Source: Psychrobacter sp. PL19
GTDB taxonomy: Bacteria; Pseudomonadota; Gammaproteobacteria; Pseudomonadales; Moraxellaceae
NCBI RefSeq assembly: GCF_017875835.1
Contig: NZ_JAGING010000001.1
Coordinates: 1,302,001-1,366,000, forward strand
Reading direction: 5' to 3'
DNA length: 64,000 nt
The notes below the pieces were generated by a model. The model was not told the DNA's origin. It saw only the letters and a list, made by a program, of their open reading frames with translations, and searched no databases. Position numbers and translations under genes: made by a program. Shown here piece after piece: positions 16,851-26,030 of the stretch (the first letter of the stretch is position 1; each line of letters opens with the position of its first letter).

Positions 16851-17948
16851 TTATTCAAGGCTTTTAAGTAAATTTAACCACTTGCTTATTATATTATCGG
16901 GTTGATAAATTTCGACTTTCTCTTTACCTCTTAAACTGATAATTTTTTTCTGCTCATCATCCTTCACCAAATTAATCAGCGCTAAAGCAAGTTGGTTAAC
17001 ATCATTTTCAGGAACTAAAATAGAGCCCGTACCTTTTAAAACTTCTGCGGGGCCAGGGCCACAATCAAAACTTACAATAGGCAGGCCAAAAGCTAAAGCC
17101 TCAGTTAAAACCATACCAAACCCTTCTACTCGAGAGCTCAGGCAAAATATCTCCGCCTGCCTATAATATTGACTTACATTGTCAGACGCACCAACCAATT
17201 CCACACTCTCGGTCATTTGGTTTGCTTCAATGAACTCAGTTAGATTTGCTCTTTCTTCACCCTCACCGACTATTTTTAATTTCCATTCTGGCATAATTGT
17301 AGTTACCTGAAGCCAAGCTTCAAGTAATAAGTCAAAACCTTTGTGTTTGTGTAGACGACCAATAGCCAATACTATTTTGTTATTTTCCTCAATATACTCT
17401 TGAACAGGAAACGGACAAGGATTTGCTATAGCGATTATTTGTGATTTATGACGAGTACTTTTTAGCCAACATTCCTTATCTCTTTCGGTCAAAGTAACCA
17501 CTGAGTCACAATATCGTGCCGCTAAATGTCTGACTATAGAGTTTCCGCTCATGCCTTGGCTAGGATCAAAGTTAAAATGCTCCCAGCCTATGTGTTTTAC
17601 TTTCAAGCCTAAAGTCGCGGGTAAAGTATATGGAATAGACTTGGTGTCTACTGCTATTATTGTGTCAACACGCTCTGTTTTTAACAGCTTTCTTATTTTA
17701 TAAATAGCATTAGGAATACCACTCAACTTAACGTGTGGAGAATCCGATAGTGAAATTATTTTAATATCTTCATTTAGAGGAAAGAAAGGGTCATCACAAG
17801 GTCCAATACTGGCTAATATTATCTCATGGCCGGCTTCAGATAGACCGTTAGCAATCATAGAACCTACTCGCTCAACGCCAGCGCCTGTGTTGAGACCATA
17901 AAATAATACCATTAAAATTTTCAAATCGACTGCCTCACTTGTTAACAT
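16851..17948 (-). CDS. Glycosyltransferase family 4 protein
   Basis: A 365-residue GT-B enzyme related to GT4/GalNAc-type transferases. It has an N-terminal Rossmann domain (LKILMVLFYGLNTGAGVERV) and a C-terminal nucleotide-sugar domain with AIGRLHKHKGFDLLLEAW, EGFGMVLTEALAFGLPIVSFDCGPGPAEV and the E-x7-E motif. It should transfer a sugar onto a cell-surface glycan. Acceptor and sugar are unknown. The first ATG is given, but a TTG eight codons in (17924) has GAGG at a good distance and would give a typical MKILMVLF start. The gene lies alone in the patch after tRNA-Val, is AT-rich compared with its neighbours, and was probably acquired. Confidence 0.82.
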   Translation of the reverse strand: MLTSEAVDLKILMVLFYGLNTGAGVERVGSMIANGLSEAGHEIILASIGPCDDPFFPLNEDIKIISLSDSPHVKLSGIPNAIYKIRKLLKTERVDTIIAVDTKSIPYTLPATLGLKVKHIGWEHFNFDPSQGMSGNSIVRHLAARYCDSVVTLTERDKECWLKSTRHKSQIIAIANPCPFPVQEYIEENNKIVLAIGRLHKHKGFDLLLEAWLQVTTIMPEWKLKIVGEGEERANLTEFIEANQMTESVELVGASDNVSQYYRQAEIFCLSSRVEGFGMVLTEALAFGLPIVSFDCGPGPAEVLKGTGSILVPENDVNQLALALINLVKDDEQKKIISLRGKEKVEIYQPDNIISKWLNLLKSLE

Positions 17949-17971
17949 ATATAATCATCCATTATAAGGTG

Positions 17972-18015
17972 ATACATCTCATAATATAAGCTAATACATT
18001 TCATAATATAAGCTA
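17972..18015. repeat. Tandem repeat, 2 x 22 bp
   Basis: Two copies of ATACATCTCATAATATAAGCTA, differing by one base, directly upstream of the glycosyltransferase gene. Confidence 0.8.
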
Positions 18016-18311
18016 ACAGCTCTCTTGATGGTCAAATTAGTCCAAAAATTCACTTATAAATATATTGTAAGGTAGATTTAGAAAAATAATATACTGAACC
18101 ACCCCGACTATATTGGAGGCTATTTCACTTGAGTCACTGACTCCAAAAAGCTAGTGAGATTATCAACAACCCTAAAATAGGGCAGGATAAATGACTAATA
18201 ATAAGATAAACTTCCCCGCGCGCCCTAATTGGGTTTGTGAGTAACGCGGTGTAGTGTTCTGAATAATTAATCAGTATTCATAAGATAACTCAGTATCCTT
18301 AAGATAACGAT

Positions 18312-18339
18312 GCATTTAGATGACTGCTTATCTAAATGC
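18312..18339. promoter_or_regulatory. Inverted repeat upstream of the NADAR-family gene
   Basis: Perfect 10-base arms GCATTTAGAT and ATCTAAATGC with an 8-base spacer, about 65 bases before the next start codon. It could be an operator or an RNA hairpin. The remainder of 17949-18404 shows no gene. Confidence 0.4.
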
Positions 18340-18404
18340 TATTTATACCAGACCAGTTATGAAAAAAACATTTATACAAGACCATTGATATAAGGCACAT
18401 CGCT

Positions 18405-19118
18405 ATGGAACAAACACAAAACGCTGTAGAACTTAGACCCGTATTCATGCCTAGAGTCAACAGTGACAATCTGGTAAAAACAGATATGGTTAGGTTCGAG
18501 CGGCATGTGGGATTCGCGAGTAGACAAAAGAAAAAATCCATCAATGACTTGCATCAAGTCATTTGCAAAAAGTATGGGTTTAAGCAAGTGCTAGAGCTGT
18601 CTAGCAAATCTGGTAATAAGTTGAGTTTTGTGCTGAGCCCATTGAGCTTAAAGCTAGCTAATGAGCATGATGATCAGCAATATAGTGTCGAAAACGCCTT
18701 CCAAAGCAGTATGGTTTTCGAGGACGGTGGCCCCTACACCGACTTGTTAACAGCCCCGCCAAGACAAGCCAAAAAAGACGAGCGACTAATAACCTCGGGT
18801 GAATTAATTGGCTACAATTATTTTGGTATGGAGTGGGGCGTAGAGCCATTAACCACGTTTTATGATTGGCTGTATGTGAATGCCTTACAGCAGAATCCTC
18901 AGCTGCATGAAGAGGTCATGCAATATCAAGCCTTTACGGATATTGAGTTTAATCCTAAAAAATCTATCCATTGTTCGGCTTATGCGCTGGCTATGTTTGT
19001 GGCACTCAATAAACGAGAGTTGCTCGATAATGTTGAAGACCCGATAGCATTTTATAACTTATGTGATGAGTTTCAAGTAAGTAACACCGAGCATCTTTTG
19101 GAAGAGGGTTGGGTCTGA
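18405..19118 (+). CDS. NADAR-family (DarT1-associated antitoxin-like) protein, orphan
   Basis: A 237-residue protein that I recognise as belonging to the family annotated as DarT1-associated NADAR antitoxin (DUF6977). The shared segments are FASRQKKKSINDLH, ELSSKSGNKL, YSVENAFQSSMVFEDGGPYT, QAKKDERL, YFGMEWGVEP, FYDWLYVNALQQNP and FTDIEFNPKKSIHCSA. Family members remove ADP-ribose from guanine in DNA and so neutralise a DarT1 toxin. No DarT-like gene is next to it: the neighbours are a glycosyltransferase and an amino-acid symporter. It may be a lone antitoxin that protects against incoming systems or a leftover of one. Confidence 0.75.
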   Translation: MEQTQNAVELRPVFMPRVNSDNLVKTDMVRFERHVGFASRQKKKSINDLHQVICKKYGFKQVLELSSKSGNKLSFVLSPLSLKLANEHDDQQYSVENAFQSSMVFEDGGPYTDLLTAPPRQAKKDERLITSGELIGYNYFGMEWGVEPLTTFYDWLYVNALQQNPQLHEEVMQYQAFTDIEFNPKKSIHCSAYALAMFVALNKRELLDNVEDPIAFYNLCDEFQVSNTEHLLEEGWV

Positions 19119-19218
19119 TAGCGAGACCCGCTCTCAATTTGGGATAAGACGTTTATTAATTGACTTTGCTGGCTATGTTAAATCCCATCCCAGCTACTTC
19201 AACCGTGGTCAGTAATAG

Positions 19219-19256
19219 AAAAAGCCTATGACTTAGTCATAGGCTTTTTCTATTAC
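19219..19256. terminator. Bidirectional terminator
   Basis: GAAAAAGCCTATGACT and AGTCATAGGCTTTTTC form a long perfect stem with A/T runs on both sides, between the convergent NADAR-family gene and the AGCS symporter gene. Confidence 0.92.
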
Positions 19257-19304
19257 AGTCATTTAATGAAGAACGGCTCTCTCGCAGGTATTAGCGTAAA
19301 ACTA

Positions 19305-20852
19305 CTACTTAGGGTCTTTACGCAGTTCGTTTTCTGCAAGTGCTTGCTGTTCTTTTAGATGACGCTCTTCCCAATAAGGTGCATTTTTAATACCGAGTTT
19401 AATAGGGTCAAAGGTATAGTGCGTGACCCCAGCTTTACGCTGTGCCTCATAGTCTTTAAGCACTTTCATAGTTGGACGTGCCATAAAGAAAATGATCAAG
19501 ATACCAACGATGTTCAGCCACGCTATCAGTCCAACTCCGATATCACCAATAGCCCAAACATAACCTGCTGAATTCAGACCACCGTAGGCAATCATAGCCA
19601 TCATCAAGGTTTTGACCAGGAATAAGCCTTTTTTATTGGCGCTGCGGCTAATAAAGCGGGTTAGATAGACCACGTTGACTTCCGCAATATAATAGTTGGC
19701 CAAAATGGTGGTAAAGGCAAAGAAGAAGACAGCAATGGCGATAAAGGTGTTACCAAAGGCCCCATATACTGATTCCATCGCCATCTGAGTAAAGGCGGGC
19801 GAGTTAATTTCAGTACCTGCTACTACATTCTGTACTAAGAACTGCCCGTCAGGTAACGCTCCTTGGATGTTATAAGTACCCATGGTTAAAATCATAAATG
19901 CCGTTGCCGAACAGACCAATAGCGTATCGACATAAACGGAGAACGCTTGTACCAACCCTTGCTGCGCAGGATGGTCGACCTCAGCAGCAGCAGCAGCGTG
20001 AGGCGCGGTACCTTGTCCCGCTTCGCTAGAGTAAACACCTCGTTTGACGCCCCAACCAATCGCGGCCCCGAAGCCTGCTTGCGCAGTAAAGGCGTCGCCA
20101 ACGATCATACCGAATACTTTTGGGATCATCTCAAAGTTACTCACCATAATGATCAAGGCTAAGACAATGTAGCCGATTGCCATAAAGGGCACCACAACCT
20201 CGGTAAAAGTAGCAATGCGCTTAATACCGCCAAAGATGATAATACCAAAGACGACTAGGATAATAGCGATGGCGCCTAAACGCATGGCGCCAACCTCTGT
20301 ACCGAAGACAGTCATGGTAGTGCCTTCACCTAGTACTTGAGTGACGGCATTGACCACACCATTGGCCTGAATACCGGGTAAGAATATACTCAAAGCTATC
20401 AAAGCTGCGATTGCAAAGACCACTCCATACCAGCGTTGCCCGAGCGCACGCTCAAAGTAGTAAGCAGGCCCACCGCGATATTGGCCGGTGATGACGTCTT
20501 TTTCTTTATAAATTTGAGCCATTGTCGATTCGACATAAGCGGTAGCAGCGCCTAAGAACCCTACCACCCACATCCAAAATATCGCCCCTGGGCCGCCAAA
20601 GCCGATAGCTGCTGCTACCCCTGCGATATTACCCATCCCCACGCGGCCGGCTAACGATAGGGTGAGCGCCTGAAAGGATGAAATACCATCGGCGCTGGCT
20701 TTCCCTGAAAACATCAAACGTAGCATTTCACCGAATAGACGCACTTGTAAAAAGCGCGTCATAATGGAATAAAACAAACCGGCGCCCAAGCATAGATAGA
20801 TCAATGCTGAACTCCAGATAATTCCATTTATGGTACTGACCAAACTTTCCAT
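19305..20852 (-). CDS. Alanine/glycine:cation symporter family protein (AGCS)
   Basis: A 515-residue inner-membrane symporter of the AGCS family, moving alanine or glycine with sodium. Family signatures are visible: the GNIAGVAAAIGFGGPGAIFW segment near residue 80, WMWVVGFLGAATAYVE, GWGVKRGVYSSEAGQGTAPHAAA and about ten membrane spans. The ATG at 20852 follows GAGGA at a proper distance. The longer reading needs a TTG. It is a single gene with its own terminator. Confidence 0.92.
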   Translation of the reverse strand: MESLVSTINGIIWSSALIYLCLGAGLFYSIMTRFLQVRLFGEMLRLMFSGKASADGISSFQALTLSLAGRVGMGNIAGVAAAIGFGGPGAIFWMWVVGFLGAATAYVESTMAQIYKEKDVITGQYRGGPAYYFERALGQRWYGVVFAIAALIALSIFLPGIQANGVVNAVTQVLGEGTTMTVFGTEVGAMRLGAIAIILVVFGIIIFGGIKRIATFTEVVVPFMAIGYIVLALIIMVSNFEMIPKVFGMIVGDAFTAQAGFGAAIGWGVKRGVYSSEAGQGTAPHAAAAAEVDHPAQQGLVQAFSVYVDTLLVCSATAFMILTMGTYNIQGALPDGQFLVQNVVAGTEINSPAFTQMAMESVYGAFGNTFIAIAVFFFAFTTILANYYIAEVNVVYLTRFISRSANKKGLFLVKTLMMAMIAYGGLNSAGYVWAIGDIGVGLIAWLNIVGILIIFFMARPTMKVLKDYEAQRKAGVTHYTFDPIKLGIKNAPYWEERHLKEQQALAENELRKDPK

Positions 20853-21080
20853 TCTTCTATTCCTCAAACTGTCTCAAAGCGGCAAGTCTGGTGTTAATTC
20901 TAGTGTCAACACTGCCATTAAAACGAGTAATAATACTCTCTTAACCGTTGAGGATGGGTTGTCGTTGTCTGTGTTTGTTTGTCTGATTCATAACCATAAG
21001 TACACCCTACAATTACGAGGCTGCAATTTGCCATAATTTAAGGATAATTACTAGACAGTTTTTCAAACAATTGTTATTAG

Positions 21081-21258
21081 TTTTTGGCAAAGTACCGATC
21101 TGAAGAAACTCAAATAAATCATGGCGAAGGAAATCAGGATCTCAATGTACTGGTCGAAATCACCAAAGCGTTCTGTCAAGAGAGTTTTCAAGCCATCAAC
21201 GACTACACTGGCACTCGCCTAGGAGCCCATCCCGAATTCTGTGCCACTGCTATTTAGA
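21081..21258 (+). pseudogene. Remnant of a decayed gene upstream of the AtoE-like gene
   Basis: An open stretch without a start codon encodes a plausible protein end (NQDLNVLVEITKAFCQES, then a YTGTRLGAHPEF segment) and stops at 21256-21258. A strong terminator about 90 bases later fits the end of a lost gene. The family was not recognised. Confidence 0.4.
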
Positions 21259-21344
21259 TTAAATACCTGCTGACACGGTCATCAAACATAAGGTGTTACC
21301 AACTAGATGCTGACTACTTTTTCTTACATAAAAATGACTGGAAG

Positions 21345-21381
21345 TCCTTGTAGAGCGATATTGCTCTACAAAGGCTTTTTT
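21345..21381 (+). terminator. Rho-independent terminator without an intact gene
   Basis: CCTTGTAGAGC and GCTCTACAAAGG pair around a short loop, followed by CTTTTTTG. No intact plus-strand gene ends here, so it probably belonged to the remnant at 21081-21258. Confidence 0.85.
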
Positions 21382-21521
21382 GTTAAAGAATCACAAAGAC
21401 AGTTTTAGACGTCAACATCGCGGCAAAAAAGTGGATTTTTGCTGAATGAGTAAGAATAAAAAGGAAGAATGAGGTAGCATTAGAAACGAAGTGAAAATTT
21501 AGATTAAAAGGAAGTTAAAAA

Positions 21522-22841
21522 ATGAAAGGAATCACCCGTTTTTCGAATAATTTGATGGAAAGGTATCTACCGGATCCATTTTTATTCGTCATTATCTTAA
21601 CAGTCGTTATTTTTGGACTGGGCTTAGGCTTAACCGATTCTTCACCTGTACAAATGGTGGCGTTTTGGGGTGAAGGCTTCTGGGCGTTACTCGCATTCTC
21701 GATGCAAATGGTGCTGGTGCTAGTCACTGGTTTTGTACTGGCAAGCAGCCCAATATTCAAAAAAGGCTTAGGCAAGCTGGCGAGTTTCGCAAAGTCGCCA
21801 GGTAGTGCCATTATTTTGGTAACCTTAGTGTCACTGGCAGCAAGTTGGATCAACTGGGGATTTGGGCTAGTTATTGGCGCGTTATTCGCAAAAGAATTAG
21901 CGAAACGTGTGCAACATGTCGATTACCGTTTGTTGATTGCCAGTGCTTATTCTGGATTTATCATTTGGCATGCTGGATTTTCTGGCTCGATTCCGTTGTC
22001 AATTGCGACAGAAGGACATCCATTCGTTGACAAAATTGGTATTATTCCAACGAGTGCCACTATTTTTGCCAGTTATAACTTAATTATCGTTGCGGCATTA
22101 GTGATCATTGTGCCTTTATTAAACCGTTTGATGATGCCGAGCAAAGAAGATACGGTTACAGTGGACTCAAAAGTTCTAATTGATCCAGTCATTGAGAAAC
22201 TTCCGGCAAAATCGAATATGACCCCAGCAGAGCGTTTAGAAAACAGCTGGACTTTATCGATGGTCATTGGTGCAATGGGGATTGCCTTCGTCGTTTATTA
22301 TTTCGCACAAAATGGCTTTGCGTTAACGCTCGACTTGGTTAACTTTATGTTTTTGTTCCTGGGTATTATATTCCATGGAACGCCTCGCAACTATTTGATT
22401 GCCGTTCAAGAAGCCGTCAAAGGAGCGGGCGCTATCATCGTTCAATTTCCGTTTTATGCAGGGATTATGGGCATGATGACGGCATCTGGTTTGGCAGGCG
22501 TTATGTCAGAAGCGTTCGTCAGTGTTTCGACCGCGGACACGCTGCCACTTTTTGCCTTCCTAAGTGCAGGACTGGTCAACTTTTTCGTGCCATCCGGTGG
22601 TGGTCAATGGGCCGTTCAAGCGCCAATTATGTTAGAAGCTGCGGAAATGCTTGGTAGTGATCCAGCCAAAGTAGCTATGGCTGTTGCATGGGGTGATGCT
22701 TGGACCAACATGATCCAGCCGTTCTGGGCCTTGCCAGCATTGGCAATCGCTGGACTCAAAGCCAAAGATATCATGGGCTTTTGTCTCATTGTATTGGTTG
22801 TCAGTGGCGTTGTGATTGGCTTAGGGTTATTGTTCCTATAA
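21522..22841 (+). CDS. atoE: Short-chain fatty acid transporter, AtoE family
   Basis: A 439-residue membrane protein of the AtoE/short-chain fatty acid transporter family with about eleven spans. Typical segments are MERYLPDPFLFVIILT at the start, SWINWGFGLVIGALFAKELAKRV, YSGFIIWHAGFSGSIPL and the VPSGGGQWAVQAPIM motif. It probably imports acetoacetate or short fatty acids. No atoDAB genes are next to it. A good ribosome site (AAGGAAG) precedes the start. It stands alone between a gene remnant and an unrelated exporter, which suggests an inserted gene. Confidence 0.88.
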   Translation: MKGITRFSNNLMERYLPDPFLFVIILTVVIFGLGLGLTDSSPVQMVAFWGEGFWALLAFSMQMVLVLVTGFVLASSPIFKKGLGKLASFAKSPGSAIILVTLVSLAASWINWGFGLVIGALFAKELAKRVQHVDYRLLIASAYSGFIIWHAGFSGSIPLSIATEGHPFVDKIGIIPTSATIFASYNLIIVAALVIIVPLLNRLMMPSKEDTVTVDSKVLIDPVIEKLPAKSNMTPAERLENSWTLSMVIGAMGIAFVVYYFAQNGFALTLDLVNFMFLFLGIIFHGTPRNYLIAVQEAVKGAGAIIVQFPFYAGIMGMMTASGLAGVMSEAFVSVSTADTLPLFAFLSAGLVNFFVPSGGGQWAVQAPIMLEAAEMLGSDPAKVAMAVAWGDAWTNMIQPFWALPALAIAGLKAKDIMGFCLIVLVVSGVVIGLGLLFL

Positions 22842-23150
22842 AAAAAAGAAACTTAAAGTAATAAAACTTAGCGTTTTGGCCTTGCCTACTTTAAGAGTGA
22901 GGTCGTTTTTATAGGGATTTCTCTACCATTCTTATAGCTAACTTTAAATAGCTAGTTTTAATAAGTCGTCGGCTATCATAGCCTTGAAAGGCTTTAATAT
23001 ACTTGTCGCACCTCATTTGTTAATCTAAGTTATCAAATACTTTAATTGCTATCAAATACTTCATTACTGCTAAGCTAACCAAGACATATTCTTGATGTAG
23101 CCAAACTGCTTGTACAAGACAACGAAGGTTTTAAATGATCAGGATAAGCC
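22842..23150. other. Intergenic region, nothing recognised
   Basis: An AT-rich spacer after the AtoE-like gene with some A- and T-rich inverted segments but no convincing terminator, gene or repeat. Confidence 0.5.
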
Positions 23151-24122
23151 ATGAGTGACTGTACAGAACAGAGAATATCTCAGCACAATAATGTGTGGCT
23201 CATTCCCTTTATTTGTCTTTTAGCTGGCGGATTATTACTTGGTATCTCTACCAATCTAGCAAAATATGCGGGCGAAATTGGTTTGACCCCATTGGCCTTT
23301 CTGTTTTGGTCCATCACGGGCGCCGCGTTTATCCTAGTAGTAGTCGCATTACTGCGACATGAGCACCCGCCATTAAGCGCCCGTGGCTTCGAATATTACT
23401 TAGTCGCTGCGCTGGTTAGCGTTGCAGGTTCCAATTTAATTTTTTTCTCGGCTATTCCGCATGTCGGAGCAGGGTTTGTGGCACTGATGATCGCGTTACC
23501 ACCGCTGCTCACCTATCTTGGCGCGCTAGCGCTGCGTATAGAGCGCTTCAACATCATTCGTGCGCTTGGAGTCGCTGCCGCACTTGCCGGTGCCGCAGTA
23601 TTGGCAGCCCGCAAGTTTTCTGCACCAGATGCCAGCGTGTTCTGGATTTTGATAGCACTCTGTGGTCCTGTTTTACTTGCCATTGGCAATATTTATCGTT
23701 CCTTACGTTGGCCAGACAATGCGTCTCCCAGTGCGCTCGCACCCGGTATGTTAATTGCTGCTGCAATTTTGCTCGGTATGGTCAGTATTTCACCGGACTT
23801 TTCACTGGTGGTTCCTCATGGAGAAATCCTGCCAATTGGTTTAATTGTTGTACAGGCAGGTATCTTTGCAGGACAGTTTCTGCTGCTATTCTTACTGCAG
23901 AAAACGGGTGGGCCTGTTCTGTTGAGCCTACTGGGGGCAGTTGGAGCGATCGTTGGCGTTCCCGTTGCAGTATTCTTACAAGGGGAGAGCCCGCCTGAAG
24001 GTTTGATTCTAGGCGCCTCTCTCATTGCGCTCGGCGTTGCTCTGGTCACATGGGGCGGCATGAAGATGGCAAAACCATCTAAACCATCCAAACCATCTAA
24101 ACCAACAAAGAAGCACCTCTGA
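23151..24122 (+). CDS. EamA/DMT-family transporter
   Basis: A 323-residue protein with two EamA domains and about ten membrane helices (first from residue 17, second domain from about 165). Such proteins export amino acids or other metabolites. The substrate is unknown. The C-terminus is a hydrophilic tail built from a 9-base tandem repeat, giving KPSKPSKPSKPTKKHL. The start at 23151 is the only one that keeps the full first helix. Confidence 0.87.
   Translation: MSDCTEQRISQHNNVWLIPFICLLAGGLLLGISTNLAKYAGEIGLTPLAFLFWSITGAAFILVVVALLRHEHPPLSARGFEYYLVAALVSVAGSNLIFFSAIPHVGAGFVALMIALPPLLTYLGALALRIERFNIIRALGVAAALAGAAVLAARKFSAPDASVFWILIALCGPVLLAIGNIYRSLRWPDNASPSALAPGMLIAAAILLGMVSISPDFSLVVPHGEILPIGLIVVQAGIFAGQFLLLFLLQKTGGPVLLSLLGAVGAIVGVPVAVFLQGESPPEGLILGASLIALGVALVTWGGMKMAKPSKPSKPSKPTKKHL
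24072..24107 (+). repeat. In-frame tandem repeat, 4 x 9 bp (AAACCATCT)
   Basis: Four 9-base units encode KPS, KPS, KPS and KPT at the end of the EamA protein. The same unit, read on the other strand, occurs three times at 61591-61617. Confidence 0.88.
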
Positions 24123-24250
24123 AGCACCTCCAAAGCTATAAACTTTGCAATATTTTCGTTTAGGGTGATTATTAGGCCTTATTTATCATCCTAAATACAG
24201 CAAATAAAGTCTTAAGAACTTAGCCATTTAGTAAATCTCAATCGCGTTCA

Positions 24251-24898
24251 TTAAGTTCGTGGTGCATCGGGTTGTCTCGCAGGATCAGCATCATAAAATG
24301 TCTTAAGTGACCGGCAGTGTTCATCGATAGCGACAATATTAGGATAAGGGCTTAAGTCTACTTTAAAGCGACGAGCGGAGGAGACCTGCGGGATTAAATA
24401 GCAATCTGCAAACGTTGGACTGTCGCCATAACAGAATTTTCCACGTGATTTATCTGCGGCCAATAGCTCTTCTAAAGCAGCAAAGCCCTCAATCATCCAA
24501 TGCCGGCACCAGGTCATAACCTCATCTTCGCCAACCGTCAACTCATTACGTAGATACTGTAAAATACGCCGATTATTAAGAGGATGGATATCACAACCAA
24601 TCATGGCGCTTAGTGCACGTACTTGCATACGACCTGCCGCATCTTTAGGCAATAGAGGATTTTGTGCATAAGTTTCTTCCAACCATTCTAAAATAGCGGG
24701 GCTTTGATACAGCAGTAAGTCATCGGTCTGTAGAACTGGCACTAGTCCTTGCGGATTGATAGATTTAAATGCTGACTTTAATTGTTCGTCTTGGGCCAAA
24801 TTAACCGAGATATAATCGTAATCTAAACCTTTAAGATTCAGGGCAATACGAGTACGGTAAGAGGTAGTACTGCGAAAGTAATTATAAAGCTGCATCAT
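24251..24898 (-). CDS. maiA: Maleylacetoacetate isomerase
   Basis: A 215-residue zeta-class glutathione transferase that turns maleylacetoacetate into fumarylacetoacetate in tyrosine breakdown. The N-terminal thioredoxin fold has YNYFRSTTSYRTRIALNLKG and NPQGLVPVLQTDD. The helical domain has GDSPTFADCYLIPQ. The usual SSC active-site triplet is replaced by STTS here, so a Cys is missing but the Ser/Thr remain. AGGAG precedes two adjacent ATGs. Other pathway genes (fahA, hppD, phhA) lie within 10 kb. Confidence 0.9.
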   Translation of the reverse strand: MMQLYNYFRSTTSYRTRIALNLKGLDYDYISVNLAQDEQLKSAFKSINPQGLVPVLQTDDLLLYQSPAILEWLEETYAQNPLLPKDAAGRMQVRALSAMIGCDIHPLNNRRILQYLRNELTVGEDEVMTWCRHWMIEGFAALEELLAADKSRGKFCYGDSPTFADCYLIPQVSSARRFKVDLSPYPNIVAIDEHCRSLKTFYDADPARQPDAPRT

Positions 24899-25082
24899 TA
24901 TTGTTCTCCTTTTTGGGCGTGTATCAAACGCTCGTTATTACCTATATAATCAGTCATCATAAAAGATCAGTTAAATTTGAAGAAGGGTTATAGGTAGCTA
25001 TAGGCTAGACGCTTTACACCGAAAACTCTGTAGCAACCTATTCTAAATAATCAAATACCAGCATCAAGTCCTAGCTGTATTC

Positions 25083-25116
25083 AACTGAGCAAATAATATT
25101 TAACTGAGCAAATAAT
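25083..25116 (+). repeat. Duplicated 15-base motif at the IclR start
   Basis: AACTGAGCAAATAAT occurs twice with a 19-base period, the second copy ending at the ATG of the IclR gene. It may be a recent duplication that moved the leader sequence. Confidence 0.6.
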
Positions 25117-25981
25117 GCCATCAGATAACGCGTTAACATCGAACAAGAACCAGAGTGGCGTGCAGTCACTTGAGATTGGATTGTCGATATTAGATGTACT
25201 CATAGGGCATAATGAACCCATGATGCTAAAAGACATTGCTCAAGCGATGCAAATGCACCCAGCAAAATCTCATCGTTACTTGGTTAGCCTGATTCGTAAA
25301 GGCTATGCCAGCCAGCTCAGTGATGGACGCTATAGTTTGGGCGAAAGAGTGAAGACCTTAGCAGCACTGGGGCATACTGGACTGAATCAAAATAATATCT
25401 TGGAGCGACTCACTACTGCTGCCAACGCTATCAAAGATACTCTAAACTGCGGCGTGCAAATCGCCAAGTGGTTTAGCGAAGGACCTATTATTATTCAGTC
25501 TGTTGAGCCAGATAGCCCGATCAGTATCATCACACGTATAGGCTCACGCATGCCGCTTACTACTTCAGCGACAGGGCAGTTGTTTGCTAGCTATCAACCA
25601 GATGCGGTCATCAAACCACTAGTAATTGCAGAATGGCAGAGTAAATCTGATAGCGCTAAGCCACTAAGCAGCGCTGAGGCATCGGACAAATGGCAGTACT
25701 TTACCCAGCTACAAGCTGATATCCGCGCGCAGGGTTATGCGACGGTCACCGGTGATATGTTAATGGGAATCAACGCTATTACTATCCCAATACTGTTGCC
25801 AAAACTTACCCATGCTACAGAGGTCACTAAAAGTGTCATTCTTAAAGAGACGTTTGCTAAAGAGAGCCTCTTAGAGTATGCCATCACAGTTATCGGTACT
25901 TCAGAGCAATTACCTATGAGTAAACAGCATGAAGTAGCTGACAAAATACGCGCGATAGCCCAACGTTATCAAGTTGCTTAG
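25115..25981 (+). CDS. IclR family regulator of tyrosine/homogentisate catabolism (HmgR-like)
   Basis: A 288-residue regulator with an N-terminal winged helix (IGLSILDVLIGHNEPMMLKDIAQAMQM, then HRYLVSLIRKGYA) and a C-terminal IclR ligand domain (SRMPLTTSATGQLFASY, VTGDMLMGINAITIPI). It lies between maiA and the VOC/fahA genes, as HmgR does in Pseudomonas hmg clusters, so homogentisate is the probable ligand. This is inferred from position. Confidence 0.88.
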   Translation: MPSDNALTSNKNQSGVQSLEIGLSILDVLIGHNEPMMLKDIAQAMQMHPAKSHRYLVSLIRKGYASQLSDGRYSLGERVKTLAALGHTGLNQNNILERLTTAANAIKDTLNCGVQIAKWFSEGPIIIQSVEPDSPISIITRIGSRMPLTTSATGQLFASYQPDAVIKPLVIAEWQSKSDSAKPLSSAEASDKWQYFTQLQADIRAQGYATVTGDMLMGINAITIPILLPKLTHATEVTKSVILKETFAKESLLEYAITVIGTSEQLPMSKQHEVADKIRAIAQRYQVA

Positions 25982-26030
25982 CGGTTATGGTTATCTAAAA
26001 TATTTTTATATCGAGCCCTTTTGTATTCAA

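Noticed and set aside
18208..18225. CTTCCCCGCGCGCCC, first taken for a second CRISPR-type repeat
   Set aside because: Only the first bases resemble the repeat at 16728. The downstream GGGGAT-AACCG half is missing.
21522..22841. Foreign (Gram-positive-like) origin of the AtoE-like gene
   Set aside because: Codon choice seemed somewhat different on reading, but no computation was possible and the evidence is too weak to report as a finding.
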